Assembly (NCBI GenBank): GCA_034669505.1
Contig: JAXDNJ010000066.1
Location: 1 to 64,000, forward strand
DNA from: JAFASC01 sp034669505
GTDB taxonomy: Bacteria; Pseudomonadota; Alphaproteobacteria; Rhizobiales; Beijerinckiaceae
Direction: 5' to 3'
DNA: 64,000 bases
Below are positions 62,104-64,000 of the stretch, piece after piece. The stretch's first letter is position 1; each line of letters starts with the position of its first letter. Position numbers and translations under genes: made by a program. The notes below the pieces were generated by a model that was given only the letters and a program-made list of their open reading frames with translations, was not told where the DNA came from and ran no database searches.

Positions 62104-63810
62104 TCAGCCGCGCAGGAAGTCGAAATCGCAGCCTTCGTCCGCCTGCAGCACGGTGTCGTGATAGAGTTTTGCGTAGCCACGTTGCGGCGGCTTCTTGGCC
62201 GCGCGCGCGCGTTCGGCGTCAACGCGGCGGCGCGCGAGCTCGTCCTCTTCAACCAAGAGATCGATCCGCTTCTTCGAAACGCTGAGCCGGACGCGATCGC
62301 CGTTGCGGACCAGTGCGAGCGGACCGCCTTGCGCCGCCTCCGGCGTGACATGCAGCACGATCGTGCCGAACGCGGTGCCGCTCATCCGCGCATCGGAAAT
62401 GCGCACCATGTCCTTGACCCCCGCGCGCGCGAGTTTGCCGGGAATCGGCAGGTAGCCAGCCTCCGGCATGCCCGAGGGGCTCGTCGGACCGGCATTTTGC
62501 AGCACCAGAAAATCGTCCGGCGTGACGTCGAGGTCGGGGTTGTCCATGCGCGCTGCGAGATCTTCGAGTGAGGTGAAGACGACCGCGCGTCCTTCCTTCT
62601 CGAATAGCGAATGATCCGCCGCGGAGCGTTTTAGAATCGCGCCGCGCGGCGCCAGCGAGCCGAACAGGGCGACGAGGCCGCCCTTCTCTTCGAGCGGTGT
62701 GGTTGCCAGCCGCACCACGTCCCGATCGACGAAAATATCCTTCTCCGCCGCGATGCGCTTGCCGAGCGTCTCACCGGTGACATCGATGCAATCGAGATGC
62801 AGCAACGGTTTCAATTCGCGCATGACGGCGCCGACGCCGCCACCGGCGAAGAAATCCTCCATGTAATGCGGCCCGGTCGGCTTCAGATTGACGAGAACCG
62901 GCGTCGTCTCGCTGAGCTCATTTAGCCGCGGCAAGGGAATGGCGATGCCGAGCCGGCCGGCAATCGCGGTCAAATGGATGATCGCGTTGGTCGAACCGCC
63001 GAGCGCGAGCAGCACGCGCAACGCGTTCTCGACCGATTTTTGCGTAATGATCTCGCTCGGCCGCCGGGGTTTTCGCGCGAGCTCAGCCGCGAGCGCGCCC
63101 GTCGCCTCGCCCGCCCGCAGCCGGTCCGCATGCACCGCGGGAATCGCCGCCGTTCCCGGCAGCGACATGCCGAGCGCCTCCGCGATGCAGGCCATCGTCG
63201 AGGCGGTCCCCATCACGGCGCAGGTGCCGGCGGTGACCGCGAGATTGCCTTCGATCTCGCCGATCTCCTCGTCACTGACGCCACCGGCGCGGTATTTCGC
63301 CCAGAACCGGCGGCAATCGGTGCAGGCGCCGAGCCGCTCGCCACGATAGCGGCCGGTCATCATCGGCCCGGCCACCAGCTGGACCGCCGGCAGGTCGGCC
63401 GAGGCGGCGCCCATGAGCTGCGCGGGCACGGTCTTGTCGCAGCCGCCCATCAGCACGACGGCGTCCATCGGCTGGGCGCGGATCATCTCCTCGGTGTCCA
63501 TCGACATGAGATTGCGGAACATCAGGCTCGTCGGATTCAGGAAGACCTCGCCGAGCGAGATCGTCGGGAATTCGATGGGCAGCCCGCCGGCGGCGGTGAC
63601 GCCGCGTTTCACCGCCTCGAGCAGTTCGGGGAAGGCGCGGTGGCAATTGTTGAAGCCGCTGCCGGAATAGGCGATGCCGACGACCGGCCGCGCCAAGGCA
63701 GCGCTGGAATAGCCCATCGAGCGCGCGAACGAGCGCCGGAGGTAGAGCGAGAAGGCGCTGTCGCCGTAATTGGTCAGGCCGCGGGCAAGGCCGATCGGTT
63801 TCTCAGTCAT
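62104..63810 (-). CDS. IlvD/Edd-family dehydratase
   Basis: A 568-residue dehydratase. PVVGIAYSGSGFNNCHRAFPE, LMGGCDKTVPAQLMG (iron-sulfur Cys), LGACTDCRRFW, AGTCAVMGTASTMACIAEALG, SGEATGALAAEL-like segments and PSGMPEAGYLPIPG are the IlvD/Edd family features. Variants with TDCRRF and this overall pattern are sugar-acid dehydratases (arabinonate or xylonate type) more often than IlvD itself. ATG 63810 is preferred over 63906. It is divergent from a zinc alcohol dehydrogenase gene, consistent with a sugar or polyol pathway, but the substrate is an inference. Confidence 0.85.
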   Translation of the reverse strand: MTEKPIGLARGLTNYGDSAFSLYLRRSFARSMGYSSAALARPVVGIAYSGSGFNNCHRAFPELLEAVKRGVTAAGGLPIEFPTISLGEVFLNPTSLMFRNLMSMDTEEMIRAQPMDAVVLMGGCDKTVPAQLMGAASADLPAVQLVAGPMMTGRYRGERLGACTDCRRFWAKYRAGGVSDEEIGEIEGNLAVTAGTCAVMGTASTMACIAEALGMSLPGTAAIPAVHADRLRAGEATGALAAELARKPRRPSEIITQKSVENALRVLLALGGSTNAIIHLTAIAGRLGIAIPLPRLNELSETTPVLVNLKPTGPHYMEDFFAGGGVGAVMRELKPLLHLDCIDVTGETLGKRIAAEKDIFVDRDVVRLATTPLEEKGGLVALFGSLAPRGAILKRSAADHSLFEKEGRAVVFTSLEDLAARMDNPDLDVTPDDFLVLQNAGPTSPSGMPEAGYLPIPGKLARAGVKDMVRISDARMSGTAFGTIVLHVTPEAAQGGPLALVRNGDRVRLSVSKKRIDLLVEEDELARRRVDAERARAAKKPPQRGYAKLYHDTVLQADEGCDFDFLRG

Positions 63811-63896
63811 GGTCACGTGGGGCTTCGATGCGCTAAAGTCGCCGGGACAATCACGCCCGGCCAACGAGAATGCAACCGGGCGCAAAAGGAGAGAGG

Positions 63897-64000
63897 ATGT
63901 ACGCACCCGAGGGCGTGAAGCTCAGCCCGGAAATGCCGGTGCCCGACGCGATGCGCGCCTGGGTGCTGAAGGACCCGGGCGAGCTGGCGCTGGTCGAGAA
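63897..64000 (+). CDS. Zinc-type alcohol dehydrogenase (partial, N-terminus)
   Basis: Only the first 34 codons lie in the window. GGAGAGAGG lies directly before the ATG at 63897. The residues SPEMPVPDAMRAWVLKDPG and ELALVE match the N-terminal end of GroES-like zinc-dependent alcohol or polyol dehydrogenases. It is divergent from the IlvD/Edd-type dehydratase, suggesting a shared catabolic locus. The rest is off the right edge, so the assignment is tentative. Confidence 0.55.
   Translation, partial: MYAPEGVKLSPEMPVPDAMRAWVLKDPGELALVE

Overview
The window reads as chromosomal DNA of a GC-rich alphaproteobacterium, most likely of the order Hyphomicrobiales (Rhizobiales). The reasons are the gene families (CpdR, DUF2794, HWE-type histidine kinase fragment, MaeB malic enzyme fusion, SoxC/SoxD, DUF459), RNA motifs typical of that class (a suhB/mmgR-like sRNA, a ybhL-type leader and a ROSE thermometer), an EcfG-type GGAAC-N17-CGTT promoter, and dispersed palindromic repeats of the Bradyrhizobium/Rhodopseudomonas style. 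The species cannot be named from the sequence alone.

Layout: 0-2.5 kb holds the YbbA/YbbP-type ABC system divergent from a TesA-type esterase, then thpR. 2.8-5.5 kb holds a DUF2794 gene, a Bax-inhibitor/YbhL membrane protein and glutaryl-CoA dehydrogenase. 5.5-6.2 kb is a long non-coding stretch with several strong hairpins, followed by hrcA. Downstream of hrcA lies a dead IS1595-type transposase remnant fused onto an accessory membrane protein gene (7.3-8.4 kb). 8.5-10.8 kb holds a small stress-like protein, a dispersed repeat, a DUF2848 gene and ada. 10.9-17.4 kb is a surface-polysaccharide region: GH10 glycosidase, two methyltransferases, a GT4 glycosyltransferase, a flippase, and an acyl dehydratase translationally coupled to the flippase. 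17.4-22.1 kb is a complete livKHMGF branched-chain amino-acid ABC operon with a possible 42-residue ORF inside it. 22.3-29.3 kb holds cpdR, an N-formylglutamate amidohydrolase, an aldo/keto reductase, the sRNA, a HisN-type phosphatase and three envelope genes (lytic transglycosylase, DUF459, L,D-transpeptidase). 29.4-35.6 kb is gltD and gltB.

35.9-42.1 kb holds ltaE, small unknown genes, leuC, two decayed gene fragments (GIY-YIG nuclease and HWE kinase), a 4'-phosphopantetheinyl transferase and a small protein. Three tRNA genes follow (Gly-CCC, Pro-CGG, Ala-CGC). 42.6-50 kb holds an MHS transporter, a class IV aminotransferase, and a sulfur-themed run: metY-metA, a molybdopterin oxidoreductase and soxC-soxD. 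49.9-53.6 kb holds hsp20 with a ROSE-like leader, a MATE exporter divergent from a MarR regulator, and a lipase-like hydrolase. 53.7-64 kb holds etfBA, hbdA, an HNH nuclease, a nitrilase-like amidase, maeB, a BrkB-type membrane protein, an IlvD/Edd-type dehydratase and the start of a zinc alcohol dehydrogenase.

Most of the window is ordinary core metabolism. The points deserving a second look are the cis-acting RNAs (sRNA, ROSE, ybhL leader), the hairpin-rich non-coding element at 5.64-5.91 kb, the IS1595 remnant with its accessory gene, the small ORF between livK and livH, the decayed block next to the tRNA cluster, and the dehydratase coupled to the polysaccharide flippase. No wholly new multigene system is evident.
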